Numbered from the stretch's first letter, positions 1 to 11,695 are shown. The stretch: 64,000 nt of DNA from Bathynomus jamesi (GCA_023014485.1 JAJOZX010002355.1:5001-69000); one strand, 5' to 3'. Translations and numbers: made by a program. The notes: generated by a model from the sequence alone, not told the origin.

Positions 1-324
1 TATGAAAGAATAGGTCAAATTAATTAAAACCATATTTTGCACTAAGTGTGTTACCAGGATGAGGGACGAGGACCCATCGCACTGTTCATCCCACCTACCA
101 CTTTCCCCAGCCTCCACCCATTGGAAAGTTATGGATTATTATTCATTTGAAAAACTGATGTCAAACTTAATGACAGGCAGTGTGAATTTCAAGAATAATA
201 TTTTTGCTGCATTTTCACCTTTCAAGCGGCAACGCCTCTCATCGTACAACGTTCCCGCTCCACGCATAAGGAGACCCATCATTTTCTTTTTAAAAAAAGA
301 AATATTTCTAATTAACCTAAAATT
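1..324. other. No recognisable gene
   Basis: AT-rich DNA. A plus-strand open frame of 141 codons begins at 59, but it runs through low-complexity sequence and the repeat that follows. It shows no domain and is probably not a gene. Confidence 0.5.
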
Positions 325-452
325 AAAATTAACTAAGCTTTTACAACCGCAACCGCACTTATGGAACGGCGGTTGCGGTTACGGTTGCGGTTGTGAATTT
401 TTGTGCGGTTGTAGTGCGGTTGCGGTTGCGGTTATTCGATCCATCACTAATA
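325..452 (-). mobile_element. hAT-like element end with GGTTGC subterminal repeats
   Basis: The right edge, read on the minus strand, begins TTAGTGATGGATCGAATAAC and continues into repeated CCGCAACCGCA units. It aligns with the left end of the element at 23428 (TTAGTGGTGGACCGGATATC, then CCGCATCCGCA). A short terminal motif plus many subterminal hexamers is typical of hAT ends. The left boundary is not clear, so this may be a truncated copy. Confidence 0.5.
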
Positions 453-496
453 TATATGCAATAAAATCACGGAACAACACGTGATCTTTTTAATAA

Positions 497-652
497 GCAA
501 AGAACCACAGGGAAAAGGAAAAGGAAACACGAAATCCGAGCGCTTTCGTGATATATTCACATCTTCAGGGACAAGAAAGATGTGAAGATGTGAATATATC
601 ACGAAAGCGCTCGGATTTCGTGTTTCCTTTTCCTTTTCCCTGTGGTTCTTTG

Positions 653-653
<1 letters not shown>
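497..653. mobile_element. Palindromic foldback P1, Penelope-like 3'-end type
   Basis: Two arms of about 70 nt (from 497 rightwards and from 653 leftwards) are near-perfect reverse complements around a spacer of roughly 20 nt. Each arm ends in a polypurine/polypyrimidine block (AAGGAAAAGGAAACAC). On the minus strand, 541-573 reads CTGAAGA-T-GTGA-ATATA-TCAC-GAAA, a hammerhead-like core. Four other palindromes in the window share this core with different stems. A (TA)n array follows directly. Penelope-like retroelements are known to carry hammerhead motifs in their terminal repeats; assignment to that class is inferred. Confidence 0.65.

Positions 654-655
<2 letters not shown>

Positions 656-696
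<41 letters not shown>
656..696. repeat. (TA)n microsatellite
   Basis: About 41 nt of pure TA between palindrome P1 and the 3' side of a minus-strand SINE. Confidence 0.95.
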
Positions 697-699
<3 letters not shown>

Positions 700-915
700 A
701 CAGTTTAACGTGGAATCCGAACCACGCCCCACCAGCAGCCTAGTGTCTTAACCACTAGGCCACCCAGGGTACCTATTTATCTACCAACCACTTTCTTTTT
801 TTTATTGTGTGGAAGGATGAACAGGGGTTTTGCTGCGCGCTGGCTGCTGTTACTGGGTCTCGAACCCGGGGCCGATGGATTCGTAGTCAGCGACGCTAAC
901 CACTACACCACCGAG

Positions 916-921
<6 letters not shown>
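697..921 (-). mobile_element. tRNA-derived SINE copy 1 with two tRNA-like units
   Basis: Read on the minus strand, the head (921 to about 850) has an A-box-like GGTGTAGTGG and a B-box GGTTCGAGACC, as in a tRNA gene. A second tRNA-like unit follows, with GGCCTAGTGGTTAAG and B-box GGTTCGGATTCC (about 770-712). Acceptor arms do not pair, so this is not a functional tRNA. Two more copies lie at 30140 and 30928. This copy lacks the 3' tail seen in those and ends in a (TA)n array on each side. Confidence 0.8.

Positions 922-950
<29 letters not shown>
920..950. repeat. (TA)n microsatellite
   Basis: About 31 nt of TA between the SINE head and the mariner-type terminal repeat at 951; supplies the TA target dinucleotide. 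Confidence 0.95.
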
Positions 951-953
<3 letters not shown>

Positions 954-1856
954 GGCGTCCCAAAAAAATGTATACACACTTTAAATACTTATAAAGGCAG
1001 TGTTTATTAAAATACATTTCATTTTCAAAATGTAATAGAATCTACAGACATTATTTAATTGTTTTGTCAACGCCTGTTTTCAAACTGACGTCCGTTCTGG
1101 TCCAGGCACTGCTGATAACGCGAAGCAATGGAATCGCAAACATCACGAAACATTTCGTTTGGTATTTGTGTGCATTCTCGTTCAATGGCTGCTCTCAATT
1201 CAGCGACTGTTGCAGGTTTTATAGCGTAGACTTTGTCTTTTAAGTATCCCCATAAAAAAAAGTCTAGTGGTGTGAGGTCTGGTGAACGCGGAGGGTATTC
1301 TACGAAACCCCTTCGTCCAATCCACATCCACATCGTGCCAAGTACCACTCGCAATACTCCACTCTTCGGTCCGGATCATCTTCATTAATAGCATGGACTA
1401 ATCTTGGAATGTAACTTTTCCATTGACAGCGCTTCAAAATGCGTTGGACAGACGATTCTGAAATTCCTACCTCACGACTCGCTTGCCGCACAGATTTTCT
1501 TGGACTTTGGTGATACGTTTCCAGTACTCTTTCTTGCTTTGTGGGGCTTGTCGATGTCCGTGGTCTTCCGGAACGCTTCTTGTGGACATTCTGAACAGTT
1601 CCATCGGCTTCAAACTTATCTCTAATTCGAGTGATGGTAAGTCGCGTTGGTGGATCTGTTTGAAACTCCCTCCTAAACTGTCTTTGCACTTCAACTGCGT
1701 TTTCACACTTCCAGTAGCATTTTAGAATGAATTTCCTTTGTTCAAAGCTTAGTCTGACTGCCATTATTAATTCTAATGGGTTTAACTTGGAAAGAAAGAA
1801 ACATCAATTGAGCTATCAGCTGTTAAAGTGTGTATACATTTTTTTGGGACGCCCTG
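951..1856 (-). mobile_element. Mariner-type element, internally deleted
   Basis: Terminal inverted repeats of about 28 nt start CAGGGCGTCCCAAAAAAATG and end with the exact complement. The element lies between TA dinucleotides, the target of this superfamily. Its length is 906 bp, against about 1.3 kb for a full Tc1/mariner element, because the middle of the transposase is missing. It could be mobilised only by a transposase made elsewhere. Confidence 0.92.
1067..1764 (-). pseudogene. Mariner-type transposase, N- and C-terminal parts only
   Basis: A transposase of this family cuts and pastes the element using a helix-turn-helix DNA-binding region and a DDE/D catalytic domain. The N-terminal part (1764 to about 1310) starts [18 protein letters not shown] and contains the [10 protein letters not shown] linker after the first helix-turn-helix, a layout seen in DUF4817-type transposases, followed by a second HTH-like stretch ([20 protein letters not shown]). 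The reading then jumps near 1310-1340 into another frame with PPRSPDLTPLDFFLWGYLKD, which holds the third catalytic acidic residue. The first two catalytic residues are absent. It cannot encode active enzyme. Confidence 0.9.
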
Positions 1857-1880
1857 TATATATATATATATATATATATT
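1857..1880. repeat. (TA)n microsatellite
   Basis: Short TA array directly between the mariner end and the 3' end of LINE relic a. Confidence 0.9.
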
Positions 1881-4800
1881 ATTCTTCCTTATGATGGTTT
1901 CGAACGACGGTTCAGAATTGACTTGCGGTCGACCCCTTTGCAGCATCCCGCCTCATTTACAGGATTTGGTGGAGGAAAGAATTGGTTTCGCTCTCCTCCT
2001 GTTCTCGTAGCCAGCCACGCATGGCTGGTCAGGGAATTTGCACAAAAACCTGTCCAGCTGGTTCTTGAAATTATTCAGATTGGTGTGCTGGAGGTTTCTC
2101 AGTCTTTTTTTGCAGTACATTAAAAAGCTTTGGGGGCCTCGTACTCTGAAGATATTTTCCATCCTCGTTTTTATGTCCCACTGTCCCACCGCAGCTGACA
2201 CAGTACAGAATCCTGCCTCTTCTCTCATTTCACTGTGTTTCTATTTCATTTCTAAGATTAGGGACACAACCGTTGAGTATTTTCCTTACGTATATCATTG
2301 TGTATCGCTTGCGTCTTCTTTCCAGGGAGTAGAGTTTCAAGGATTGTAGTAGAGACTAATTGTCGTCATCTTTCATTCCCTCTTAGACGTAAATGTTCTT
2401 TGTATGGATTCTATTTTTGCAGTGTCCCCTTTTATGGGCTTGTGAGTACTGAACAGTACTCAATTATTGGTAGGACGAGACTCTTTCATAATTTTGGTAT
2501 AATGTTTGCGTTACTGCTGTGGAAGCTCCTTCAGATAATTCGCATTATTTTTCTAGCTGTTGCGATTTTAATGTTATAGTGTGCTCTGAATTCTGCACCT
2601 GATTTTATTATTACTCTAAAATCCCTGACTTGTGGGCTTGGTGCTATCTGTTTGGCTTGCAGTGTTTTGTACCCTTTATTCTGTACCACCTTTTTTATTA
2701 CCGTATCTTAGAAGTTGAAACTTTCTTCGTTGAACTTCATATTGTTGTTTTCCTCTCACTTGAGTAATATTTCAATGTCATTTTGTAATTTTTTTATATG
2801 TTATCTTCATTTGCTATTTCCTTCTGAGACTTCAAATTTTACTCCAGTTATTGCCACTCTCCGTATTCTTTTGGTAGAAAATTAAATATTCATCGTCCCA
2901 GCTTTCTAGTAATTCCTGTATTTTTAAGTTTGTGTGCTATACTTATATTATTTTGCTTTAATTCCATGATCAGGGGCGTACCCAGAAATTTGCCAAAGGG
3001 GCGGGGGCCGAACTTGGAACTAATCGTAGAAGTATAATTGAAATAGAGATAAATAATTTTTATGTACGTTCATGATGAGCTTATCGTTCAGTTAGAGATG
3101 ATTAACTAGCTACCGCTAAGACATATTATGAATAAAAATATAAAAATTATATTATAAAAAATATAAAAATTATGATAAAAATCTGATTAGTAACATAATA
3201 TTCAATGCAAACCGCAATTAGGATGTTCAGATTTGTATTAACATAAGAATAAAAAGTGCTAATTTCGAGATTAAGCATTTCTTTGGACTGTTATCTTTAT
3301 AAAAGAAAATTATTCTCAGGGCCGGATTAAGCGTTTTCGGGATTCTAGTCCATTTTAGATTTTTGGTAGTAGGGAAGGCAAAAGGTAGCGCCGAAGGCGC
3401 CGAAATTTTTTCACTTTCATTCTCATCCTGTTGTAACCTAGCAATTTTATTGGGAAAATAATAATAATTTATTAGCTCAAGGGGGGGGGGGCGATCGCCC
3501 CTGTCGCCTTCCCCTTCGGTACGCCTCTGTCCATGATCACACTTTTCGAAGACTTTAACAAAGTCAGTTGTTTCCAGTATTTTTCTTTTGGTGGTCTAAT
3601 AACTATGATAGGCATGATCTTTCTGCCCTGAAGCTATGTTTGTTCGGATTGAATAAATTCTTTTCTTTTTGGAAGTAAGCAATTTTGTCTCTAATTACAC
3701 ATTCGAAGTACTTTATAAGGTGGAAGGCGAGAGCTATTGGCCCAGAGTTCTTAGACATTGCTCTTTTACTTCCTTTCAATAAGGGGGCAATGTTCGCGTT
3801 CTTTAATGGAACTGGAATTTGTCCTGTATCGAGTGATATTCTGTATAGTAAGTATAGGAGCTTAGCAATACACTCTTTACATTTCTTCAGAAACATGGCA
3901 CTCCAGTGTCTGACCCTGGTGCTGAATTTTCTCGTATTTGTGATACAAGTAGAACCTTAATTACGTTTTCTTTCAAGAACTCTAAATACATTAACAAATT
4001 CACGTCCGAACGTGTTCTCAGCTTATTTGTATCTATGTCACAGAATTCATCTGGATTTTTTATTTTCTTCTCCGTCTTAGGGGTGCTAAACATAGAATTA
4101 AATTGTTCCTTAAGTAGTTCCTCATTTTTTTCTGGGTCATTTGTGTATTCTGTTGACCCATCTTTTAACGGACCAATACTCTCTTTACATTGCATTTTTT
4201 TTCATTTCGCAAAATGTGTGGAAATATTTTGAGTTATTTTTTATGTTTTCTGCTACCTTGCTTTCTTCTTCATTTGTCTCTGGATCAATGTTCGTTTTAG
4301 GTCCATTTCTATTTCGCATATTTTCTTTTCCTGGTTTGAGTCTCCTTGCTTCAGTTTCGCATCCGTGGACATTTTTTACAGGATTTTTCCGTTCTCTAAA
4401 TAATGTCCTGATTTTTCTCTCGAGCTTGCTTCGTTTTCTTTTTGTCTCTTCGGAACATGTTTCAGCAATGTGAGTTTAGTTTAGTTTTCTCTTATAGAGT
4501 CTTCTGGAGTCTTCTCGTGAAGTAGCAATTCGCAATTTACTTTCTTAAATCTTCTTTTACATTTTCCCAATCTACTTTCTTTGGACTCATATTTAAACTT
4601 CCTCTTGACTCTCTCAGATGCGTTTTTGGTCTCTTGGTTGCTAACCTTATTTTTATGTCGATTAGGTCATGGTCAGAGAGGTTTGTGTGCGTTACCTTTT
4701 TATTTATTATTATGTTATTATATTTATCCAAGACGTTCTCTTTTCTAGTCACTTCACAGATTTCCTGGGCAAGTGCATGATGCCCCATAATATTTAAAAG

Positions 4801-5460
4801 CATTATTGCCTGAGTTCTATCATCTTTTTTAATTTTAATGGAACTTCTCAACATATATAACTTCGTCATTTTTCTTCCATGTTATAAATGGAAAGTTAAA
4901 ATTCCCACAAATTAAAATATTTGGTGCTGGGGCTTTAAGTGATTTTAACATACTGTACTTTATATTTCATTTGTAACGAATTGGAATTCATTTTTTGTGG
5001 TGTTTGGTGGTTTGTACACGTTCATAGCAATTAAGTTCAGTTCTTTTACTTCTAGAGCAAGAATTTCGACCGTGATGTTTGATTTGCTTACCTTCACGTC
5101 ACATTGTATGTGTTTTCAAAGTAAATGCAACATCATCATCCTTTTCTAACAAATATATCCGCTCTGTATATGTTGTAGTCCATCATTGCTATTTCAGTGT
5201 TTTCGATGCAATTTTCAGTCTTTTTCGCATTTATGCAAATGTGTTTCCGTTAGACATATGTGTTGGTTTCCAAAAACTGAATTTTGCAGGTATTGTAATT
5301 TTCAGCCTGCATAGTCAGTGTACAAGCCTTGTATATTTGTGTGTAATACACTTACACGGTTTATAGCCTTGGTGCTCGATTGCCGTGGATATTGGTTATT
5401 TTCTGGTCGATTTTGACCTAGTTCCTGTTCGGTGTTATTGGGCGGGCCGTTGCATTTGAG
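1881..5460 (-). mobile_element. LINE relic, family a (APE endonuclease + RT), split by a hAT insertion
   Basis: Reading leftwards on the minus strand, broken frames give a LINE ORF2 in order. There is an endonuclease start (TNIQGLYTDYAG near 5350; NVYKPPN near 5010), an endonuclease C-terminal part (4869-4537), a linker with GPLKDGSTEYTNDPE (4195), RT finger regions (3896-3603, NANIAPLLKG), and a C-terminal thumb/tail region (2228-1953). Stops and frameshifts are frequent, so it is an old copy. The last 70 nt (1897-1967) recur alone at 53594-53661, which marks them as the LINE 3' end. It resembles family b at 54276-57126 throughout. The clade (Jockey/CR1/L2 group) is inferred from the motifs only. 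Confidence 0.85.
2971..3529. mobile_element. Non-autonomous hAT element with 8-bp target duplication
   Basis: Starts CAGGGGCGTACC and ends with the near-complement GGTACGCCTCTG. The flanks are a perfect 8-bp direct repeat, TCCATGAT, at 2963-2970 and 3530-3537. An 8-bp duplication with CAG...CTG ends is diagnostic of hAT transposition. The 559-bp interior is AT-rich and carries no transposase. It interrupts LINE relic a, so it is the younger of the two. Confidence 0.9.
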
Positions 5461-5513
5461 AATACTGGGGAGGCGGCCCTTGGTACCATTACAATTGATG
5501 AATTAACGGTGAG

Positions 5514-5514
<1 letters not shown>

Positions 5515-5584
<70 letters not shown>
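5515..5584. repeat. (TA)n microsatellite
   Basis: About 70 nt of TA at the 5' side of LINE relic a. Confidence 0.95.
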
Positions 5585-5589
<5 letters not shown>

Positions 5590-5661
5590 CAATTTCTGTT
5601 ATTATAAACCTTTGTAATCGGCTTATTCTTACAAGCAAGAACACGGTTTTCGAGAGTTCAA

Positions 5662-5663
<2 letters not shown>

Positions 5664-5726
<63 letters not shown>
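5664..5726. repeat. (TA)n(CA)n compound microsatellite
   Basis: About 53 nt of TA followed by CA units. Confidence 0.95.
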
Positions 5727-5729
<3 letters not shown>

Positions 5730-6128
5730 CCATGACTCATCTTGATACTGTTGCATGCATCATTTAGTCATCCTTTTAAGTGGCTCTCATCGAAGTCTAA
5801 TCAGTCTCAAGACCAGGAAGGGCAGTGCCACAGTTGCAACTTTGTCTGGCACTTTGCTCCATTTACCTAATCATTTACAGTCCCGCTTCCAAAAATACTA
5901 TATATTAAATAAAAAATTGTAAAGTGTACTCTGCGGTGTCTTATTTTGATTGGGACACGGCACTGTGGTACTGCCAAATGGTGCCTGCATGATCTCTCAA
6001 TTTGTAAGACATTGCTCATGTAAATACTCATCGACTAAAGTTGGGACATCACAATTGGGTGTCTCATCTCATGCGATTTTACTAATTTATTTCCGTTATT
6101 GTTGTTGTTTTTCTTTGTTTCTTCATAT

Positions 6129-6173
<45 letters not shown>

Positions 6174-6575
6174 ACGCGTGTTGTCTAAATTTGCGTGCAT
6201 TGTTCTCAATGCAAATGCGTGCATAATGTTTCTTTCCAACCTCGTTTGAGACGTACATGTATGACAACATTATTTCCAAATTTGGGTCATGCTCAACACC
6301 AAACTTTCATCCCAAATATTTATGTCTCTTTTATGATTTGTTTTCCTATAACAAAATCGCTTTTGTTTAAACTTAATGCGCGCGCGCGCACACACACACA
6401 CAAACACACAATCCCACTAAGTGTGACACCACTCAAATAAGAATGAAGAATATATACAGTATATATACACACATACAGTACAGTTCATAGAATAAGAAAA
6501 TACTAAAATCAATGTGGTTTATATAACTTTTGAGTGCAAAGAATGAGGCTTCCAAAACTATACTCGTATGCTTCA

Positions 6576-6577
<2 letters not shown>
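5727..6577. other. Intergenic DNA with (TG)n and (CG)(CA)n arrays
   Basis: No coding signal. Holds a (TG)n array at 6131-6171 and a mixed (CG)n(CA)n array at 6370-6411; open frames here run only through those arrays. Confidence 0.6.

Positions 6578-6619
<42 letters not shown>
6578..6619. repeat. (TA)n microsatellite
   Basis: About 42 nt of TA. Confidence 0.95.
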
Positions 6620-6621
<2 letters not shown>

Positions 6622-7282
6622 CTGACTCACATTTAGATATTTAAATAGCCCAGATGTTAGAAGGTAAGTCTTTATAATTTGTGAAACTTCCTCAGTTATT
6701 GATTTATGTACATATTTCTACGCGACAGGTTACGGATTATCGGCGCATAAGTCGGTAAAAAATATTAATATTTCGAGATATTTAACCTAATTCCATCACA
6801 GAGAACCAAAAACAATAAGCGGGGACCAAAATCAAGTTTTACTGCGTCTCTACTTCCTATTCTTGTACGCAGACGCCTCCTTATTTTAGTTAAAAACTGT
6901 TAAATAATTATTTTCATTAGATTAAAATCAAATAACCCGGAGCGGTGTTTCTGCTTAACGGGTGGCACTCTTGCGGATAATCCCGTAATCCGCGCGGGCC
7001 CCCAACCCAAACATCCCGCATTATTCCGATTCTAACCTTGGCATCGGCTACGGTCACAGAAATTGAGTTTCACTCTGTATATAAGAGGTTTTTAACCGAA
7101 TTTAACAGTGTTAATAGCTATAATAATAATACGGGGGTTCGTTCTTCGGGGTTGTCTTGAGTCGTTTTGTGGTAAAATCGATTCTGAAAGTCGAAAACGA
7201 ATTTGAAATTGAAGAACGAACGACGAATCGAATAAGTTAATCCATTGGTGCTTCTCAGTGTTTTCCCTTTATCCATTTTCAC
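6620..7282. other. Unassigned DNA
   Basis: Mixed-composition sequence with a somewhat GC-richer patch around 6940-7060. No domain, inverted repeat or RNA gene was recognised. Confidence 0.4.
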
Positions 7283-7285
7283 CGG

Positions 7286-7313
7286 GTTAGTCTCTCTCTC
7301 TCTCTCTCTCTCT

Positions 7314-7373
<60 letters not shown>
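7286..7373. repeat. (TC)n(TA)n compound microsatellite
   Basis: About 30 nt of TC then about 58 nt of TA; a second (TA)n array of about 40 nt follows at 7421-7460. Confidence 0.95.
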
Positions 7374-7374
<1 letters not shown>

Positions 7375-7418
7375 CAAAACCGATTCCTTTTAAGCAAGAC
7401 AAAAATACATATACCACC

Positions 7419-7462
<44 letters not shown>

Positions 7463-7572
7463 GACCTAAATGGCATAAATTATATAATTCAAAACTATAT
7501 GGATAAGGAATTACTGAATATCCGACTTTATCCTCATTAATTAAAGAGTGCCATTTTACCTTTCATGAACGA

Positions 7573-7574
<2 letters not shown>

Positions 7575-7629
<55 letters not shown>

Positions 7630-7630
7630 T
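7575..7630. repeat. (TA)n microsatellite
   Basis: TA array with one phase slip (AATA) in the middle, about 40 nt before the 5S-derived SINE. Confidence 0.95.
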
Positions 7631-7671
7631 AAAGTGATTCATATTTGCTATTGCTGTAAAAGGAGTATATT

Positions 7672-7830
7672 GTGGCCGAGTTGCCACATTGCTACACTAC
7701 TTCTCGTTATATCAGGGAAGCTAAGCGACGTTGGGTCTGCTCAATAAATGGATGGAAGACCCTTAACTGGTTCGGATCCCGAGTAAAGCTGTAGATCGCC
7801 TGTGTTACGTGACCTTAGTCGTTACGAAGT
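7672..7830 (+). mobile_element. 5S-rRNA-derived SINE (SINE3 type), copy 1
   Basis: The head resembles animal 5S rRNA: GGGAAGCTAAGCGACGTTGG around 7715-7734, then AATGGATGGAAGAC, corresponding to the box A and box C parts of the 5S internal promoter for RNA polymerase III. It is followed by the shared module GGTTCGGATCCC...AAAGCTGTAG at 7769-7793. A 5S gene would not continue into that module, so this is a SINE, not a 5S gene. Copy 2 is at 33630. Confidence 0.7.
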
Positions 7831-8334
7831 AAGTTAAACATCTCTAAACATTATATTCATCGCTGCTGCAGAATCTTTAAGAATCTGTGAAGTTTGTTGG
7901 CTGTTGTTTCTTATGAATGGTCGTTGTTCAACTAAGCAGTTAACGTAAATGTTAAAGCTAAATTAACGATCATAAGGACGATTGGCAGTTAAGTATTACG
8001 TTATGGAAAGTTGTTACAATGTGTGGAAATCGTGCATGCACGCTTTCCTCGTGCAGAGGCCGGTCGGTGCGTGGCAAGCAAGCGAGGCAGTCATGCAGAC
8101 TGGTGTTAGGTTTTTTATTCAACACGTTGGATTAACCATTATTACCATAGCTTTCAACACCTTCTTTAAAAAAAAAAAATTCACGTCAACAAAAGATGAA
8201 TAAAGTTTAAAATTTATTGTTTAAGGCACAGGTTTCAGCTTAAATTAATAAAAGAGGTGCCTCTCATCGTATAACTTCAGCATATATATATATATGCGTG
8301 TGTGTGTGTGTGTGTGTGTGTGATGTACATAAAC

Positions 8335-8366
<32 letters not shown>

Positions 8367-9705
8367 AGAGAAGTGTGGAAACTAAAGGGAAAAAATAATA
8401 TTTGCAACGGTCGCTTTCACACGAAGAGCAAGGGACGGGAAAAACCTTGCTTAGCGCTTTGTCAGCCTAATCGTCAATCCTAGAAATTCATCCTTATTTA
8501 TTGCAATTTAAGCCCGAGTCTTGCTTGGGCTTAACTTAAGTCTAATCTCTTTAGAATGTCTTAAAAGAGGAAGCCAAATCTTCGCTCACAAGAGAGGAGA
8601 AGAGAGGAGACGGGGAAGATAAAGAAGAGAAGAGGAATAACTAGAAACTTTGAGGTGAAACTTATATAGAGTGATGTTTTTAGGTCTAAAATAGAATCAA
8701 AGTCGGATGCATTGACCGCAACGCGAGAATTAAAAAATAAAGGACGCAGGTTTTTTTTTTAACACGTTTATAATAGCGTGTTACTAAGGTAATATACCTT
8801 TAGACAAATATTAAAAATGGATTCCCAAATTATTATAATTATTTTAAATTTTGTTACTCGAGTTAATCTTTGCGTTAAAGACGAGAAATAAACAATTATA
8901 ATGATTGTGAAGGTACTTGAAGCGGGTTCATATGTAGCTGTAAGTTACGAAATGTGGCGAAAGAGAGCTACTTAGGGTTCTCTAATTTGTTCATGGCGTG
9001 CATAATGAAGGGCGCGAGGTAAAAAAAAGAGGTTTCTTTCGACGTTCTCTAAGAACAAAAGGAAAGAGAGAGAACGAGAAGCGACGCTACACGGTTTGTT
9101 CGTGCGGCTTCGGGATTAAAGCAAGACTTCATCCCAGTAATCCTTTTCTAATGAGGAATTCCACGGATCTGCAGGATTTCAAGAGGGGATTACCAGAGGG
9201 GTTTAAGTCCCCTCGGATCTTATCTAATTTCGTCCTAATGATAACGGGGCATAACGGTCAATATACCCTCCTACCCTTTTGCGTACGGACTACAGGTATA
9301 AGACCTAACCCGCTGATCCGTCACTCTTAATCGTAGGCAGCGGAAGGGTGGTTTTACCTCTCGTTGAATTTTAGAGCCAAAAAATAGGCAAAAGAAAGGC
9401 CTATCCGTGTACAGTCAGCGAGTAGATTTTTTTTCGTTTTCTGGCGCGAAGGTTTAGGACACAATACACGTCAGTCCGGTTATTCCTCCACCGAAGGAGA
9501 CGCTCAGGCAAGAGTAAATTGTTGAACTTCCACGCAATCAACACGTTTCAAATGAAGTTGTGATATAGGAAAATAGATCGTATGAGTGAATCACATCTTC
9601 ATATAAGATAATCAGTTTAATTTTAACGTACAAACATATCCAATATAAACATCAATAGAATAAACTCAGCAGTTTAAAACATATTACAAAGAGAGTATAC
9701 AGTAT
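7831..9705. other. Unassigned DNA with a (TG)n/(GA)n compound array
   Basis: Contains TA-TG-GA arrays at 8281-8371. A plus-strand 110-codon frame (8998-9330) lacks any recognisable domain and is rich in Arg/Lys. Nothing else supports a gene. Confidence 0.4.
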
Positions 9706-9715
9706 TTATATATAT

Positions 9716-9779
<64 letters not shown>

Positions 9780-9963
9780 TACATTCTTCACAGACGTAAT
9801 CCGCTTAAGATTATAATCCGTATTATTAAGATTATGTCTGTAAAAAAAAAATAAAAAAATAAAAAAATAAAATAAAATAAAAAACCTTCGATATTTTGAA
9901 TCAAAATTTATTAACAAATTAAAACTTAAAAATGTAAATAATATGAAAAGCAAGTGATGGTAA

Positions 9964-10050
<87 letters not shown>

Positions 10051-10051
10051 C
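9706..10051. repeat. Two (TA)n arrays around an A-rich stretch
   Basis: TA arrays at about 9706-9779 and 9966-10051 flank A/T-rich sequence with a poly(A)-like run at 9841-9885. Confidence 0.9.
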
Positions 10052-10359
10052 ACTCGGTATGTAATCCTGAAAATCCATAAAAAATCGCGTCGGCGCAGAG
10101 CTGTATATAGCGTGGAGGCATTCCTTGAGCGGGATTTGCGTAATCTCCGCTAGACGTGGATTGAAATAGGGCTGCGAGGATTATAAGACCGGATTACGGT
10201 CCGGGATTTCTTTTGATTAATTAACTTTGGTCTCTGCCTCGAAAAGCGGATTTGCCATTCAGGGTTTGGGGATTTGGGGATTTAGTTTTTTATGATGAAA
10301 AAACCTTAACTCACGAAGCTATATAAGAGTATATATCAAGTCTAGCCTGTGAATCATAA

Positions 10360-10361
<2 letters not shown>

Positions 10362-10441
<80 letters not shown>

Positions 10442-10446
10442 GAGAA
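10362..10446. repeat. (TA)n(GA)n compound microsatellite
   Basis: About 40 nt TA then about 42 nt GA. Confidence 0.95.
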
Positions 10447-10547
10447 TCCCTCCAAGGAGTTTCAAATCATTTTCAACGTTTTTTATATTTGTATTCTATG
10501 AAACAGGAATTGAAATAAAGGAGAAAGTACTCGGAAGGACTAAATGA

Positions 10548-10549
<2 letters not shown>

Positions 10550-10601
<52 letters not shown>

Positions 10602-10614
10602 GTATTTTGAAGTT

Positions 10615-10645
<31 letters not shown>
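10550..10645. repeat. (TA)n arrays
   Basis: TA at 10550-10598 and 10617-10645. The second supplies the ATATA that flanks the LTR starting at 10646. Confidence 0.95.
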
Positions 10646-10646
<1 letters not shown>

Positions 10647-11095
10647 GTTAAACACAGACCGTGCATGGCACAAGGAACTCTTCTGGAAAATTAAATCCAC
10701 TATAGTCCGAATAAGTAATGATAAATGACAAATACCATAGTTTTTTTCCTTTTTCATGATTTTAGCCCGACGTGGGCAACGGGTCTCTCGCAAAGAGATC
10801 CCATAAATATAGCTTCCCTCACCAGCTATCTGCAAAGCAGACAGGATCCAGCTTTGGGACGTGGATCTAGGGTTTAAAGCAAACCTAGATCCCTACACTC
10901 AGAACCTCTATATAAGTAAAAGACTCGTTGCATTCACGTCGTGTTGAATAAATCAAAGAAAAAGGGGGTAACTATTGTATTTTTAGCCAAAAAAACCAAA
11001 ACTTAAACCTCAACCGGGACATTGAGCGTCCACTTTTCAAGGCACGAAACACGTCCGTTTAGTATACACAAACTCAGAATGGTTCCCTGAGAACA
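10646..11095 (+). mobile_element. Solo LTR A (450 bp, complete)
   Basis: Begins TGTTAAACACAGACC and ends CCTGAGAACA, giving the canonical TG...CA LTR ends. It is flanked by ATATA at 10641-10645 and 11096-11100, compatible with a 5-bp target duplication although the site is TA-rich. A TATA box (CTATATAAG, 10908-10916) and a polyadenylation signal (AATAAA, 10947-10952) lie about 35 nt apart, as expected for U3-R of an LTR retrotransposon. No primer-binding site or internal coding region follows, because a second LTR starts at 11101. Confidence 0.85.
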
Positions 11096-11100
11096 ATATA

Positions 11101-11254
11101 TGTTAAACACAGACCGTGCATGGCACAAGGAACTCTTCTGGGAAAATTAAATCCACTATAGTCCGAATAAGTAATGATAAATGACAAATACCATAGTTTT
11201 TTTCCTTTTTCATGATTTTAGCCCGACGTGGGCAACGGGTCTCTCGCAAAGAGA
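11101..11254 (+). mobile_element. LTR B (first 154 bp, truncated)
   Basis: Starts with the same TGTTAAACACAGACC as LTR A, five bases after LTR A ends, and follows it nearly base for base until GCAAAGAGAC. It then joins an inverted LTR at 11255. Tandem arrangement without internal sequence suggests recombination between LTRs. Confidence 0.85.
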
Positions 11255-11665
11255 CGGACGTGTTTCGTGCCTTGAAAAGTGGACGCTCAATGTCCCGGTT
11301 GAGGTTTAAGTTTTGGTTTTTTGGCTAAAAATACAATAGTTACCCCCTTTTTCTTTGATTTATTCAACACGACGTGAATGCAACGAGTCTTTTACTTATA
11401 TAGAGGTTCTGAGTGTAGGGATCTAGGTTTGCTTTAAACCCTAGATCCACGTCCCAAAGCTGGATCCTGTCTGCTTTGCAGATAGCTGGTGAGGGAAGCT
11501 ATATTTATGGGATCTCTTTGCGAGAGACCCGTTGCCCACGTCGGGCTAAAATCATGAAAAAGGAAAAAACTATGGTATTTGTCATTTATCATTACTTATT
11601 CGGACTATAGTGGATTTAATTTTCCCAGAAGAGTTCCTTGTGCCATGCACGGTCTGTGTTTAACA
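11255..11665 (-). mobile_element. LTR C (inverted, 411 bp)
   Basis: Reverse complement of LTR A from its first base (11665) to the ACACGTCC near its 3' end, including the TATA box and AATAAA. It lies head-to-head with LTR B, producing a palindrome of about 150-bp arms and, with LTR A, a longer interrupted inverted repeat. Confidence 0.85.
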
Positions 11666-11670
11666 TATAT

Positions 11671-11695
11671 TGTTCTCAGGGAACCATTCTGAGTT

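Noticed and set aside
59..484. 141-codon plus-strand frame as a gene
   Set aside because: Its second half is the GGTTGC subterminal repeat of a hAT-like element; the first half has no domain.
840..921. tRNA gene on the minus strand
   Set aside because: A and B boxes are present, but the acceptor stem does not pair and the unit is repeated at 30.3 and 31.1 kb as part of a larger SINE.
9000..9330. 110-codon plus-strand frame as a gene
   Set aside because: Basic, low-complexity N-terminus and no recognisable fold or neighbouring exon; length is compatible with chance.
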